Assembly: GCF_024204665.1 (NCBI RefSeq)
Contig: NZ_CP100355.1
Coordinates: 1,345,451-1,409,450 of the forward strand
Reading direction: 5' to 3'
Source of the DNA: Natronosalvus rutilus
GTDB lineage: Archaea; Halobacteriota; Halobacteria; Halobacteriales; Natrialbaceae
DNA length: 64,000 bases
Shown here: in pieces, positions 15,560 to 24,060 of the stretch
How positions within the stretch are numbered: the stretch's first letter is position 1
Layout: the number at the start of each line of letters is the position of its first letter
The notes under the pieces: generated by a model
What the model saw: the letters and a program-made list of their open reading frames with translations, nothing else
Database searches by the model: none
Told to the model about the DNA's origin: nothing
Program-made: the position numbers and the translations under genes

Positions 15560-16979
15560 CGTCCCCACCCCAGATCGCCGCTGGAATCGCCTCGAGCAGG
15601 TCTGACGCGACCAGGCCGAGGTCGTGGCGACGTGCGATGCGCTCGCCAGCGTGTCCGTTGACGTACGCGGCGGCCGTCGCGGCCTCGAGGGGGTCGGCGT
15701 GTTCGAGTAAACCGGCGACGATTCCGGAGAGGAGGTCGCCAGTGCCGCCGACGGCCATCGCCGGCGTCCCCGCGCGGCTGACGCGGGTCGTCTCGCCGTC
15801 GGAGATCACGTCCGCTGCCCCCTTCGCGAGGACGACGTGGCCCAGGTCCGCCGCGAAGGTCTCAATCTCGTCCGTGACCGCCCGGAGGTCCTCGGCCTCG
15901 GGCCCGCCCATCCCCGCGAGTTCGCGTCGGTTGGGCGTACAGACCAACGTCGCCTCGGTCTCGAGGCCGGGGACGACCTCAAGGGCGTCCGCGTCGACGA
16001 CGGCCGGGCCAGTGTAGGACTCGAGAAATTGTCGGGCGGCCTCGATGGTCTCCTCGGCGGTGCCCAGACCGGGCCCCAGGACGACCACGTCGTCGTGGCG
16101 CTCGGCCGTCTCGACGAGTCCTTCGACCTGGTCGGGCGTCAGCACCTCGCCCTCGTAGGGCTGGACGATCAGGTCCTCGGCGTACCCTTGGATCTCTCCG
16201 GCGACCGTATCGGGCGCGGCGACAAACGCGAGTTCCATGCCCGTCCGGAGCGCGGCCTGGGCGGCGAGCGCCGGTGCGCCGGTGTAGGGGCCACCACCGA
16301 TGACGAACGCCCGGCCCGTTCGTTCGGCGGGTCGAGCGAGGTCGACGTCGCCGGGCCCGGCGAATCGCTCTGCGGCCGCCGGAATGCCGATGTCGGCGAC
16401 CTCGAGCGTCGACTCGAGGCCCTCGAGCCCCGGCTTGGCGTCGTGGAAGGTGACGACGTGGTCGGCCGCGACGCCGTTGTCGGCGTGCTCGCCCGCGTCG
16501 GCGTCGAACCCGGAGGGGACGTCGACGCTCACCACCGTCGCGTCGGCCGCGTTGATCGCCCGGGCGGCCGAGGCCGCGGGTTCGCGGAGGTCGCCGCTGA
16601 TCCCGGTACCGAGCATCGCGTCGACGATGACGTCACAATCGGGGAGGGAAAGCGAGCGGGAGTCGGTGACCGCCTCGACGTCGTACTCGCCTCGCTCGAG
16701 CGCCTCCCAGTTCGCCCGCGCGATGTCGGTCCCGATGGCCTCCGGTCGACCAAGCAACAGCGTCGTCACGTCGTAGTCCTCGAGGAAGCGGACGGCCACG
16801 AGGGCGTCCCCGCCGTTGTTTCCGCGGCCGGCGACCACGACGACCCGTGCGCCGGGGTCGGCGACGCGCTCGACGGCTCGAGCGACGGCGTTTCCACTGG
16901 ATTCCATGAGCTGTCGGCGTGGGACGCCCAGCGCGGCGGCGTTCTCGTCGACGGCGACCATCCGTTCGCCAGTGATCAT
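15552..16979 (-). CDS. nnr: Bifunctional NAD(P)H-hydrate epimerase / ADP-dependent dehydratase
   Basis: A 475-residue two-domain repair enzyme for hydrated NAD(P)H. The N-terminal epimerase domain (about 1-215) shows VVVAGRGNNGGDALVAVR and VDAMLGTGISGDLR. The C-terminal ribokinase-like dehydratase domain (about 225-475) has GPGLGTAEET, VDADAL and the nucleotide-binding GGTGDLLSGIVAGLL. The length matches two-domain homologues. It overlaps moaC downstream, so the two are one operon despite unrelated chemistry. Start ATG at 16979. Confidence 0.94.
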   Translation of the reverse strand: MITGERMVAVDENAAALGVPRRQLMESSGNAVARAVERVADPGARVVVVAGRGNNGGDALVAVRFLEDYDVTTLLLGRPEAIGTDIARANWEALERGEYDVEAVTDSRSLSLPDCDVIVDAMLGTGISGDLREPAASAARAINAADATVVSVDVPSGFDADAGEHADNGVAADHVVTFHDAKPGLEGLESTLEVADIGIPAAAERFAGPGDVDLARPAERTGRAFVIGGGPYTGAPALAAQAALRTGMELAFVAAPDTVAGEIQGYAEDLIVQPYEGEVLTPDQVEGLVETAERHDDVVVLGPGLGTAEETIEAARQFLESYTGPAVVDADALEVVPGLETEATLVCTPNRRELAGMGGPEAEDLRAVTDEIETFAADLGHVVLAKGAADVISDGETTRVSRAGTPAMAVGGTGDLLSGIVAGLLEHADPLEAATAAAYVNGHAGERIARRHDLGLVASDLLEAIPAAIWGGDDE

Positions 16980-17180
16980 GTTCGGACCTTCGCCGGCCTG
17001 CCCGTTGAAGATTGCGGGGTTCGGGTGACGAGTCGTCGGTCACCGGAGGAAGCGGGGTTCGGCTGACGAACCGCCGGAGTCGCTGGAGAGAGCGGACTTT
17101 GGGGCGAGTCATCGGGGTCGCTTGCGGGGGCGTGATGCGACCTGCGAGACGCTTTGGTCCCTCGAGCCCTACCGTCACCT

Positions 17181-17687
17181 GTGAACGTCTTCTGGCTCGA
17201 CGAGGACCCGCGCCTGGCAGCTCGCTATCACTGCGACAAGCACGTCAACAAGCTGTTGCTCGAGGCCGCGCAGGTGCTGTGCACGGCGGCCCGGGAGAAC
17301 GGGTACGACGGCGATGACGAGTTCCTCTACGCCTCGACGCACGCGAACCACCCGGTCACGCGATGGGCGACCGAGTCGGAAGCCAACTGGCTACGCCTTC
17401 GCGAACACGCCCGGGCGCTCAACGCCGAGTTTCGCGAGCGCTACGAAAAGCGCGAGGACCACGCCAGCTGGGCCGTCGTCCAGCAAATCGATCCCGACCT
17501 GATCGACTTCCCGAGCGTAGAGCCGACCCCGCGACCACAGGCGATGCCCGAGACGTACAGACGCGACGACCCCGTCGCCGCCTACCGGGCGTACTACGCG
17601 GCCGAGAAGGCCCCCTGGGCTACCTGGGCTCACACCGAGCGACCGCCCTGGCTCGCCGAATTCGAAGCGAACGACGGGGACGCGTAA
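17181..17687 (+). CDS. Conserved protein of unknown function (VFWLDEDP...CDKHVNK family)
   Basis: A 168-residue protein beginning at GTG (17181) as MNVFWLDEDPRLAARYHCDKHVNKLLLEAAQVL. The D-x-D-P-x-x-A-x-x-x-(D/C)xxHVxKxxxE(A/S)AQxL pattern also occurs in phage and bacterial proteins of unknown function, sometimes grouped near T4-type pyrimidine-dimer glycosylases. I did not assign an activity. The Cys-Asp-Lys-His cluster and the later HxxHPVTRWA could be catalytic or metal-binding. The upstream in-frame start at 17154 would add nine residues not typical of the family. Confidence 0.65.
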   Translation: MNVFWLDEDPRLAARYHCDKHVNKLLLEAAQVLCTAARENGYDGDDEFLYASTHANHPVTRWATESEANWLRLREHARALNAEFRERYEKREDHASWAVVQQIDPDLIDFPSVEPTPRPQAMPETYRRDDPVAAYRAYYAAEKAPWATWAHTERPPWLAEFEANDGDA

Positions 17688-17690
17688 CCG

Positions 17691-17984
17691 TCAGTACCGA
17701 ATCTCGAACCCGTTCTCGCCCTGGGGCTCCTCGTACTCGACGTCGACGTCCCTGACGTCGGCCGCTGGGCTGCCCTCGTGACACCACTCGACCATCGACT
17801 CGACGGCCGCCTCAGGACCCTCGAAGACCGCCTCGACGCGGCCATCGTCGAGATTTTTGACCCAGCCGTCGACGCCCGCCTCTCGAGCCGTCTCTCTAGT
17901 CGTCGCTCGATAGTAGACGCCCTGCACCGTCCCGGAGACGAAGACGTGGGCTCGCGTACTGTCGTCGGTGCGTTCGTTCGTCAT
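17691..17984 (-). CDS. acyP: Acylphosphatase
   Basis: A 97-residue acylphosphatase that hydrolyses acyl phosphates such as carbamoyl phosphate and 1,3-bisphosphoglycerate. The phosphate loop VQGVYYRATTRETA with its Arg, and GWVKNLDDGRVEAVFEG with the catalytic Asn, match the family. The frame is open to 18164, but that extension crosses a homopolymeric Pro-coding tract and is not conserved-looking; MTNERTDDSTRAHVFVSG at 17984 is the natural start. It is convergent with the preceding gene, with a 3-bp gap. Confidence 0.93.
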   Translation of the reverse strand: MTNERTDDSTRAHVFVSGTVQGVYYRATTRETAREAGVDGWVKNLDDGRVEAVFEGPEAAVESMVEWCHEGSPAADVRDVDVEYEEPQGENGFEIRY

Positions 17985-18045
17985 ACGCGAGCAGTGGCTC
18001 GCGACGAGCAAAAAGGCACTCCCGAAAGGGGCTTGGGGTTGGAAA

Positions 18046-18056
18046 GGGGGGGGGGG
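18046..18056. repeat. Homopolymer of 11 G (C on the minus strand)
   Basis: An uninterrupted G11 run lies about 60 bp upstream of the acyP start. It is the longest mononucleotide run I saw in the window and a likely site of length variation. Confidence 0.85.
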
Positions 18057-18314
18057 AGGCGAGGGGGTGACTCGCGGGACACCCGACGGGCGGACATCAA
18101 CGCCCGGGTAGGGTGACCCGCGTACTACAGTGGTCGACGAACAGCTACATGTGGATTCTTCCAAAATTCTTTGGGTCGTGTGAACACAGGGCGGAGGGCC
18201 GCTGTCTGGAGTTGCCGACCGGCCACGAACGGTCGTCGTCCTCGTGAGCGTGCACGCCGATCCGTCCAGGACGGTTCGACCAACCTATTTCTGCGCGTCC
18301 GTCGAAATCGACCC

Positions 18315-18572
18315 ATGGGTATCATCGACCGGTTCGAAACCGAGTACCTCGACGTCTCGAGCAGCCGTGCGACCGTGCGCGACATCGTCGAACTCGTCGT
18401 CGGGTCGGTGGTCTTCGTCGCAATCGCCTGGTTGTTCGTTTCTACGTTCGTCGGCGACACGGCCGCGCTGGGCGTCGCGGTGATTTTCGGAGTCATCTTC
18501 ACCATCACGATCCTGTCGCAGGCCTACTGGGGGCTCACCGGGCGGTCGGATTACCGCGAGGACGACGGCTGA
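18315..18572 (+). CDS. Small two-helix membrane protein
   Basis: An 85-residue protein, MGIIDRFETEYLDVSSSRATVRDI, followed by two transmembrane helices (about residues 27-47 and 50-70) and a charged tail (GRSDYREDDG). It was not assigned to a named family. The ATG at 18315 is preferred over upstream in-frame codons because the preceding sequence is Arg-rich and unlike protein. It stands alone between acyP and crtB. Confidence 0.65.
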   Translation: MGIIDRFETEYLDVSSSRATVRDIVELVVGSVVFVAIAWLFVSTFVGDTAALGVAVIFGVIFTITILSQAYWGLTGRSDYREDDG

Positions 18573-18590
18573 ACGCTATCTCTCGCAACC

Positions 18591-19550
18591 TCACTGGGTC
18601 GGAATCCCGTCCTCGGGACGTGGGTCCGGTTCGCCTGCCTTCCCCGTCTCGCGTCTGGGGACGGCCGACACCCGTCGGAAGACGGCCTCAGGGTCACGGT
18701 TCCAGTGCCAGTGCCAGCGTGTCTTCAGGACACACCACAGTTTTCGTGACGTCGACAGCGACGGCTCGGCGGTCAACACGTCGTACCCTCGAGCGCGGAT
18801 GAGCGCGTGGTGTTCGGCGTACAACACGGCCGCGAGCAAGACTGGAAGCTGACAGTCCTCGGGGAGATACTCGATGCCCGCGACGCCCTCGCGATACAGC
18901 GACTCCGTCCGACGAAGTTCCTCGGCCATCGCCGTCGCGAACGAGTCGGTCAACTCGAGGCGCTCGACCTCCCCTTCGGTGACCCCGTGGGCCTCGAGCG
19001 TCTCGAGGGGCAGGTAGATGCGGTCGCGCTCGAGGACGTCCTCGCGGACGTCCCGCAGGAAGTTCGTCATCTGGAACGCCTCGCCGAGTTTGATCGCGTA
19101 GGGGAGCGCCGCTTCGGGATCCTCGGGATCCATGATCGCCGTCATCATCACGCCGACGGCGGCCGCCGACCCGCGCATGTACGCCTCGAGGTCGGCGTAG
19201 GTGTCGTACCGATCGGTGTGGATGTCGGATTTCATCGCGTCGACGAACTCGTTGACCTCGGCGTCGCTGATCCCGTATCGCTCTCGGAGGTCGCTGAAGG
19301 CGATGAGGACCGGATCGTCGGTGGGCTGATCGCCCAGCGCCTGCGCACGAAGGGTCTCGAGGCGGGCGGCCTGCCTTTCGGGTGGGACGCCCGAGGCGTC
19401 GTCGACGACCTCGTCGGCGATCCGAAAGAAGCCGTAGAGGACGTGCGTCGGCTCCCGGACGCGCCGCGGCAGGAAGCGCGTCGCGAGGTAGAACGTCTTC
19501 CCGGTTCGTCGTTGGATTTCCTTGCCGGCGTGTACGTGTTCTTGATCCAT
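18591..19550 (-). CDS. crtB: Phytoene/squalene synthase family protein
   Basis: A 319-residue trans-isoprenyl diphosphate synthase that joins two geranylgeranyl diphosphates head to head. Both aspartate-rich motifs are present: ADEVVDD (about 46-52) and FLRDVREDVLERDRIYLP (about 164-181). TGKTFYLATRFLP at the start and the AYMRGSAAAVG segment are also family features. The length suits phytoene synthase, the first committed step to bacterioruberin carotenoids in haloarchaea; squalene synthase is the alternative. No other carotenoid gene is adjacent. Confidence 0.9.
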   Translation of the reverse strand: MDQEHVHAGKEIQRRTGKTFYLATRFLPRRVREPTHVLYGFFRIADEVVDDASGVPPERQAARLETLRAQALGDQPTDDPVLIAFSDLRERYGISDAEVNEFVDAMKSDIHTDRYDTYADLEAYMRGSAAAVGVMMTAIMDPEDPEAALPYAIKLGEAFQMTNFLRDVREDVLERDRIYLPLETLEAHGVTEGEVERLELTDSFATAMAEELRRTESLYREGVAGIEYLPEDCQLPVLLAAVLYAEHHALIRARGYDVLTAEPSLSTSRKLWCVLKTRWHWHWNRDPEAVFRRVSAVPRRETGKAGEPDPRPEDGIPTQ

Positions 19551-19686
19551 GTGAATCCCCTCGTCGAACGACTCGACACCGATCCGATACTATACTGTCC
19601 GGCAGAAGCGTACAAAAAGGGAATCCCTCACTAGGTTAAGATTCGCTCGAGAAAGTATTTGGGGGCTGGCCAGTAACGACGCTACT

Positions 19687-20691
19687 GTGACGCGACGCGC
19701 CCTCCAGATCATCTTCGTGGTCGCCCTGATCACCCTTGCCGGGTGTAACGGCTTCGCCGCCGCCCCGTTCGAAGACTCGAGTCCCGACCGCGAGGCCTAC
19801 GGCGTCGACGAGCCGCTGGATCCCGAGGAGATTGAAACCGAGTTCGACGAGGACGTTCCGCCTGGCATCCCGAGCGACGAGACCGGATCGATCGACACTG
19901 GACCGTTATCACAGGCTCACTCCGAAGCGATCCGGGGAACGACCTATCGCCAGCACATCCGAAGCGTCGTTACTCTCGAGAACGGGACGACACTGATCGA
20001 CAATCGCGCTTCGCTGGCGGCTAACCCCGCAGTGGGCATCTTCCACGCCACGGAACGCTTCGAGGGCCGATTTCCGACGCAGCATCCTCCATCGAGAGCC
20101 CGCGCCGACGTGCCTCTGGACGGGCTGACGGCGGCCGAACAGTGGATCAACCACTCCGAGTCGGAACAGGTTGGCGTGTACGAGTACGAGAACGGGTCGA
20201 CGCGTTACGCCCAGACGATGGTCGGGTTCGTCGGTTACTACTCCACCCAGCAATCCATGATCCACTTCGCCGAGAACGTCTCCGTACAGCGATTCCAGGA
20301 CGACGGTGATCGCTACTACCGGCTCTCCTCGGAGACGCCCCGGAACAACAACTACCTTGAGGACGAGCCCTTCGAATTCGAAGCCTACGTGACCAGCGAG
20401 GGCGTCATCGTCTACGCCAGCCTCGAAGGAACGATGCGCCTCGAGGACTCGCCGCTCGCCCAACGATTCGACGGGGGAGAACGAGAAGGTCGGACGATCA
20501 CTGTCCAGCAAGTCGCCACGACGACGGACATCAACGAGACGGACCTCGAGGAACCGGATTGGGTCGAGACGGCGCGAGAGGAGGCACCCGATCGGGAAGA
20601 CAGGCTCGAACCCGGTGATGCCGAAAGCGAATCGGTAGAACGGGACGGCGAAGAGAGCGACGAGTCCCCCGATACCGCCACTGAGGGCTAG
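19687..20691 (+). CDS. Haloarchaeal secreted lipoprotein of unknown function
   Basis: A 334-residue protein beginning at GTG (19687). MTRRALQIIFVVALITLAGCNG is a signal peptide with a lipobox cysteine, so the protein is likely anchored on the outer face of the membrane. The body has repeated strand-rich segments (YRQHIRSVVTLENGTTLIDN, YEYENGSTRYAQTMVG, YVTSEGVIVYASLEGTM), suggesting a beta-rich fold of the type found in a large haloarchaeal lipoprotein group. The C-terminal 50 residues are strongly acidic and probably disordered. Function is unknown. Confidence 0.75.
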   Translation: MTRRALQIIFVVALITLAGCNGFAAAPFEDSSPDREAYGVDEPLDPEEIETEFDEDVPPGIPSDETGSIDTGPLSQAHSEAIRGTTYRQHIRSVVTLENGTTLIDNRASLAANPAVGIFHATERFEGRFPTQHPPSRARADVPLDGLTAAEQWINHSESEQVGVYEYENGSTRYAQTMVGFVGYYSTQQSMIHFAENVSVQRFQDDGDRYYRLSSETPRNNNYLEDEPFEFEAYVTSEGVIVYASLEGTMRLEDSPLAQRFDGGEREGRTITVQQVATTTDINETDLEEPDWVETAREEAPDREDRLEPGDAESESVERDGEESDESPDTATEG

Positions 20692-20751
20692 CTCGAACTC
20701 GAGCAGAGCGCCGACCTAACAGCACTGACGACTGACGCTCGAGCGTCTTGT

Positions 20752-21996
20752 CTATACCTCGTCCTCGAGCAACTCCTCGGCCAGCATCGGCAGGAACGTC
20801 CCGATGTCGGTGACCATCCCGATCGCCTGGGCGCTCCCGCGGTCGAGCAACTGGGTCACGGTCGCGGGGTTGATGTCGACGCAGACGGTCTTCGTCGTCG
20901 ACGGCAGGCAGTTGCCGACGGCCACCGAGTGGAGGAGCGTCGAGAGCATCAGGACGAGGTCGGCCTGCTGGGCCTGCTCTCGGATCGCGTCCTGGGCCTC
21001 GATCGAGTCCGTGATCGTGTCCGGGAGCGGGCCGTCGTCTCGGATCGACCCCGCGAGCACGTACGGGACGTCGTTGGCAACGCACTCGTACATGACGCCG
21101 CTGTCGACGATGCCCGCGTCGACGGCCGCCTCGATTCCCCCGGCGCGGCCGATCTCGCTGATCGTGTAGATGTGGTGCTTGTGCCCCTTCCGCGGGTGCT
21201 CGAGCGTCTCCGTGTCGACGCCGAGTGAGGTCCCGTACAGGTCGCGCTCGATGTCGTGGACCGCGAACCCGTTGCCCGCACTCAGCGCGTCGATGTAACC
21301 TTCGCGTACGAGATCGGCGAGGGCCTCCCGCCCTCCGGCGTGGACGATGGCGGGGCCACAGACAACCAGGACGTTGCCGTCGCTCTCGGCCACGTCGCGC
21401 ATCTCGTCGGCGATCTCCTCGATCAGGGACTTCGAGGGGCGCTCGCTCGAGACGCCACCCTGCATGAACCCGAAGGCGCTGCCTTTCCCGCGCGGGCGTT
21501 CCGGGGGGTCGACGCGAATGCCGGTCTCCCCCGTGACGACGAGGTCGCTCTCCTCGATGGCGTTGAGGACGCGCGTCCGGACGCGCACCTCGTCGGCCTC
21601 GTCCTCGGCGCGGGAGACGACCAGCGCGCAGTCCATCTCGACGTTCTCGACGGGGATCCACTCGCCGTCGACGCGGACCTCGGTCGGGTGGTTCGTCGTC
21701 GAGTAGAAGTCGATCGGTACCACCTGGTCGGCGGGCGCCGCCTCGAGCGTCGCGTCGCGCGGATCGGCGACGGTCGCGCCGTTCTGGTTGAGTTCGTGGA
21801 GGATCGCCCGGAGATCCGCCTCGCTTTCGGCGCTGACGGCCATCCGGCAATAGGACTCCGCGTGTTTGTGTCGGCCCACCTCGAACGCCTCGACGTCGAA
21901 CTCGCCACCGAGGTCCATCACGGCCCCGAAACACCGGGCCATCGTCCCGGAGTCGATAATGTGCCCCTCGAGTTCGACGGTACGACTGACGGTCAT
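20752..21996 (-). CDS. TIGR00300-family protein, archaeal ornithine cyclodeaminase type
   Basis: A 414-residue protein of the archaeal LOR/SDH-type family. An N-terminal domain (about 1-110: VELEGHIIDSGTM, KHAESYCRM) precedes a nucleotide-binding domain with VVCGPAIVHAGGREALADLV, LSAGNGFAVHDIERDLYGTSLG, a KGHKHHIYTISEIGRAGGI segment and TKTVCVDINPATV. A methanogen homologue has been shown to convert ornithine to proline and ammonia with NAD. The same reaction is likely but not proven here. Start ATG at 21996, directly next to an IS right end (22034). Confidence 0.85.
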   Translation of the reverse strand: MTVSRTVELEGHIIDSGTMARCFGAVMDLGGEFDVEAFEVGRHKHAESYCRMAVSAESEADLRAILHELNQNGATVADPRDATLEAAPADQVVPIDFYSTTNHPTEVRVDGEWIPVENVEMDCALVVSRAEDEADEVRVRTRVLNAIEESDLVVTGETGIRVDPPERPRGKGSAFGFMQGGVSSERPSKSLIEEIADEMRDVAESDGNVLVVCGPAIVHAGGREALADLVREGYIDALSAGNGFAVHDIERDLYGTSLGVDTETLEHPRKGHKHHIYTISEIGRAGGIEAAVDAGIVDSGVMYECVANDVPYVLAGSIRDDGPLPDTITDSIEAQDAIREQAQQADLVLMLSTLLHSVAVGNCLPSTTKTVCVDINPATVTQLLDRGSAQAIGMVTDIGTFLPMLAEELLEDEV

Positions 21997-22033
21997 TGGT
22001 CGGTCTTGGTTCCGGAGGACCGTGAATCTGTGT

Positions 22034-22215
22034 TTGACATCCTCCCCGCGCTAAAGCGCAAGAATTCCACCGTGGGTGTTCGGCTACGCCGATTCCCCGG
22101 CGGTAACTTGCGGGTGTGTATGCTCCTCGTTGGGACGGTGAGCGCGTGGTGACGCCGACCATCGGTGGTCGTCCCACTTGAGGCATACGGGCCGTGCCAT
22201 CGGCCATGGTACGTT
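22034..22215 (-). ncRNA. Candidate omegaRNA (sotRNA) of the 22-kb IS
   Basis: The tnpB 3' end and right end fold into nested stems: GTATGC (22118-22123) with GCATAC (22183-22188), TGGGAC (22131-22136) with GTCCCA (22171-22176), and GACCA (22157-22161) with TGGTC (22166-22170). The conserved GCGCGTGGTGACGCC (22142-22156) lies within the fold and ACGGGCCGTGCCATCGGCC (22187-22205) at its side. Both blocks recur in the relic at 9.8 kb. The RNA would be read in the tnpB direction with its guide continuing past 22034. Confidence 0.6.
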
Positions 22216-23373
22216 TCCTTCGTGCCGTCGGAGGAACGTCTCCGACGCCGTGAGGTCCGCGTGGCCCTCGAAGCCACACGGACAGGTGAGCGTGTCTTTG
22301 TGTCGAGTTGTGTCCTCCGTTGAGCCGCACTGGGGACACGTCTGCGAGGTCCACGCTTCGGGGCGGACTTCGACGACGATGCCGTACTCCTCGGCGGTAC
22401 ACGCCAGCCGGTCGATAAACGCGCGGAACGCCCAGAAGTTGTGCGTCTTCTGGTTCGCCCGCACCGACCAGTGCGTTTCCAGTACGTCGGTGAGGTCGCC
22501 GACGTACACGGTGGAAACACCTTCCCCGTGCAATCGATCGAAGAGGTCGCGGGCAAGTGCGTCCATGGCGTGGTCGCGTCGTCGCGTCCGTCGGCGGTAC
22601 AGCCGTCGAATCCGCTTCGACGTGTACCGGCCCTCTTCGCGCTTCACCTTCGATTGGTGGTCCGCGATTCGGCGGGTCGTCTCGCGGAACCGCTTGAATA
22701 GGTTGCGCCCCTCGTAGAGATACTGCTGGCCGGTCGTGGTTGTACAGGCGACGATGTTGTTTGCGCCAATATCCAGAGCAGCCGTCTCGTCGGCTAATGG
22801 TGAGTCCTGTCGAGAAACATCCGTGGTGACAGGTTGAATGGCCCTGAATTGGCCGCTTAACTCGTCGTAGTACAGTTCCAACCGGCCTTGGTCGTCCGAC
22901 CACTTCGGCTTCCCACGAACGCCGAGTGTGAGGCGTTCGCGGTAGCCCATGTCGTACTCATCCTTGAGGTCGCTGCCGACCGGGATTTCGATGGTCGAAC
23001 GGTCGCCCCACCGGAGCGTGTACTGGTCGTTGCGAATATACGTCCGCAACTCCCGCCCTTCTTCCTCGTTGCCCCAGTACCCCGGCAGGCCGTTGGCTTC
23101 CCCCTTCTCTTTCAGGGCAAAGAACGACCGCCACGCTTCGGTGTTCTTGCGAATCACCTGTTGGGCGGTGGCACTTCCGAGGACACCGACGTACTGTTTG
23201 CGGTAGTCCTCGGTATCCCACACCGACTTGTCGATGTCGGGGCCGGTGAAGTTCTGCCGGCGCTGGTAGGTGATTTGGTTCCACAGCGAGGCAGAGGCGT
23301 CCAACAGCCTGTGAAGCAGTTCTTCGTCGGCGTCGGAGCGCGGGACGACGGTAAAGGAGTTAACGCGCCTCAT
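22084..23373 (-). CDS. tnpB: TnpB family RNA-guided nuclease, relocated-glutamate type
   Basis: A roughly 430-residue TnpB. RuvC motifs are [15 protein letters not shown] (first Asp), [11 protein letters not shown] in place of xEDL, the zinc ribbon [22 protein letters not shown], and [14 protein letters not shown] with the last Asp. As in the 11.9-kb copy, the canonical Glu is Gly (VGDL). A candidate substitute is the Glu in [11 protein letters not shown]. The start is placed at the ATG at 23373, where ATGA overlaps the tnpA stop; a GTG at 23382 is also in frame. The C-terminal tail lies within the candidate guide RNA. Confidence 0.92.
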   Translation of the reverse strand: MRRVNSFTVVPRSDADEELLHRLLDASASLWNQITYQRRQNFTGPDIDKSVWDTEDYRKQYVGVLGSATAQQVIRKNTEAWRSFFALKEKGEANGLPGYWGNEEEGRELRTYIRNDQYTLRWGDRSTIEIPVGSDLKDEYDMGYRERLTLGVRGKPKWSDDQGRLELYYDELSGQFRAIQPVTTDVSRQDSPLADETAALDIGANNIVACTTTTGQQYLYEGRNLFKRFRETTRRIADHQSKVKREEGRYTSKRIRRLYRRRTRRRDHAMDALARDLFDRLHGEGVSTVYVGDLTDVLETHWSVRANQKTHNFWAFRAFIDRLACTAEEYGIVVEVRPEAWTSQTCPQCGSTEDTTRHKDTLTCPCGFEGHADLTASETFLRRHEGNVPWPMARPVCLKWDDHRWSASPRAHRPNEEHTHPQVTAGESA

Positions 23374-23765
23374 GCAGTCCACCTCCCGTCTTGCTTGTCC
23401 TTCTGCTCGCGGATGTACTGCTTAACGGCGTCTTTCGAGACGCTGCCGGCAGTCCCGACATAGTACGAGCGCGTCCACTTGATACGGTCGTTGGACCGCT
23501 CATTGTACCACCGGGCGGAAATTCCCTTCACCCAGTTGACGATGAGTGACGGGGCGTTCTTCGGCGGACTGCCGATGAAGAGGTGGACGTGGTCAGGCAT
23601 GATTTCGGCTTCGACCAGTTCGAGGTCTTTGTCGTCGCAGATTTCCTCGAAGATGGAGTGAAGCCGGTCGGCGGCGGCACCCGTGAGACGCTGCTCCCGG
23701 TACTTCGGGATGAATACTACGTGGTAGTAGAGGTCATAGACTGCGTGACGGGTGCTCTTCACCAT
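23370..23765 (-). CDS. tnpA: IS200/IS605 Y1 transposase TnpA
   Basis: A 131-residue HUH single-strand transposase. The histidine pair is in [14 protein letters not shown] (about 62-76) and the nucleophilic tyrosine near the C-terminus in [13 protein letters not shown]. It cuts and joins single-stranded element ends at the subterminal hairpins. Length and motifs are normal, so it looks active. Its stop overlaps the tnpB ATG (ATGA). Confidence 0.95.
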   Translation of the reverse strand: MVKSTRHAVYDLYYHVVFIPKYREQRLTGAAADRLHSIFEEICDDKDLELVEAEIMPDHVHLFIGSPPKNAPSLIVNWVKGISARWYNERSNDRIKWTRSYYVGTAGSVSKDAVKQYIREQKDKQDGRWTA

Positions 23766-24060
23766 GCATGTATACCATAGTTAGCATGGGCGGTAAGTGC
23801 TCCGGTCGAACCCCAGCCCTGCCATCGTTGGTGGACTGTGTGGCCGGAGTGTCCGGCTGACCCCACCCAGAAGGGCAAGGCTTGCACTCGAAAACCCTGT
23901 CATTCATTTGCTGTGCATGCTAACCCGGGTGATTCACTCGCCGTCCACGCTGACCCGGATTCGGCTTTACCCTCCTATCACCGACTCGAGCGCCCGTTCC
24001 CCGCCGTCCTGGAGGTTGTAGTCGACGACTACCAAAGTCAGGCGAGGGCGAAGGTCGCCC

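Larger units (their letters stand above)
22034..23900 (-). mobile_element. IS200/IS605 element with tnpA and tnpB
   Basis: The right end is TTTGACATCCTCC followed by a GCGC-TAAA-GCGC hairpin (22048-22059). tnpB (22084-23373) and tnpA (23370-23765) overlap and are read in the same direction. The left end lies beyond 23766, in a region with CTCCGG/CCGGAG pairing, and its limit is only approximate. This is the one element in the window with both genes intact, so it could be autonomous. Confidence 0.8.

Noticed and set aside
20531-22903. Very long minus-strand open frame of 790 codons
   Set aside because: It is the antisense or alternate-frame shadow of the cyclodeaminase-type gene and tnpB, rich in Arg/Pro/Gly, with no start context; long false frames are normal at this GC content.
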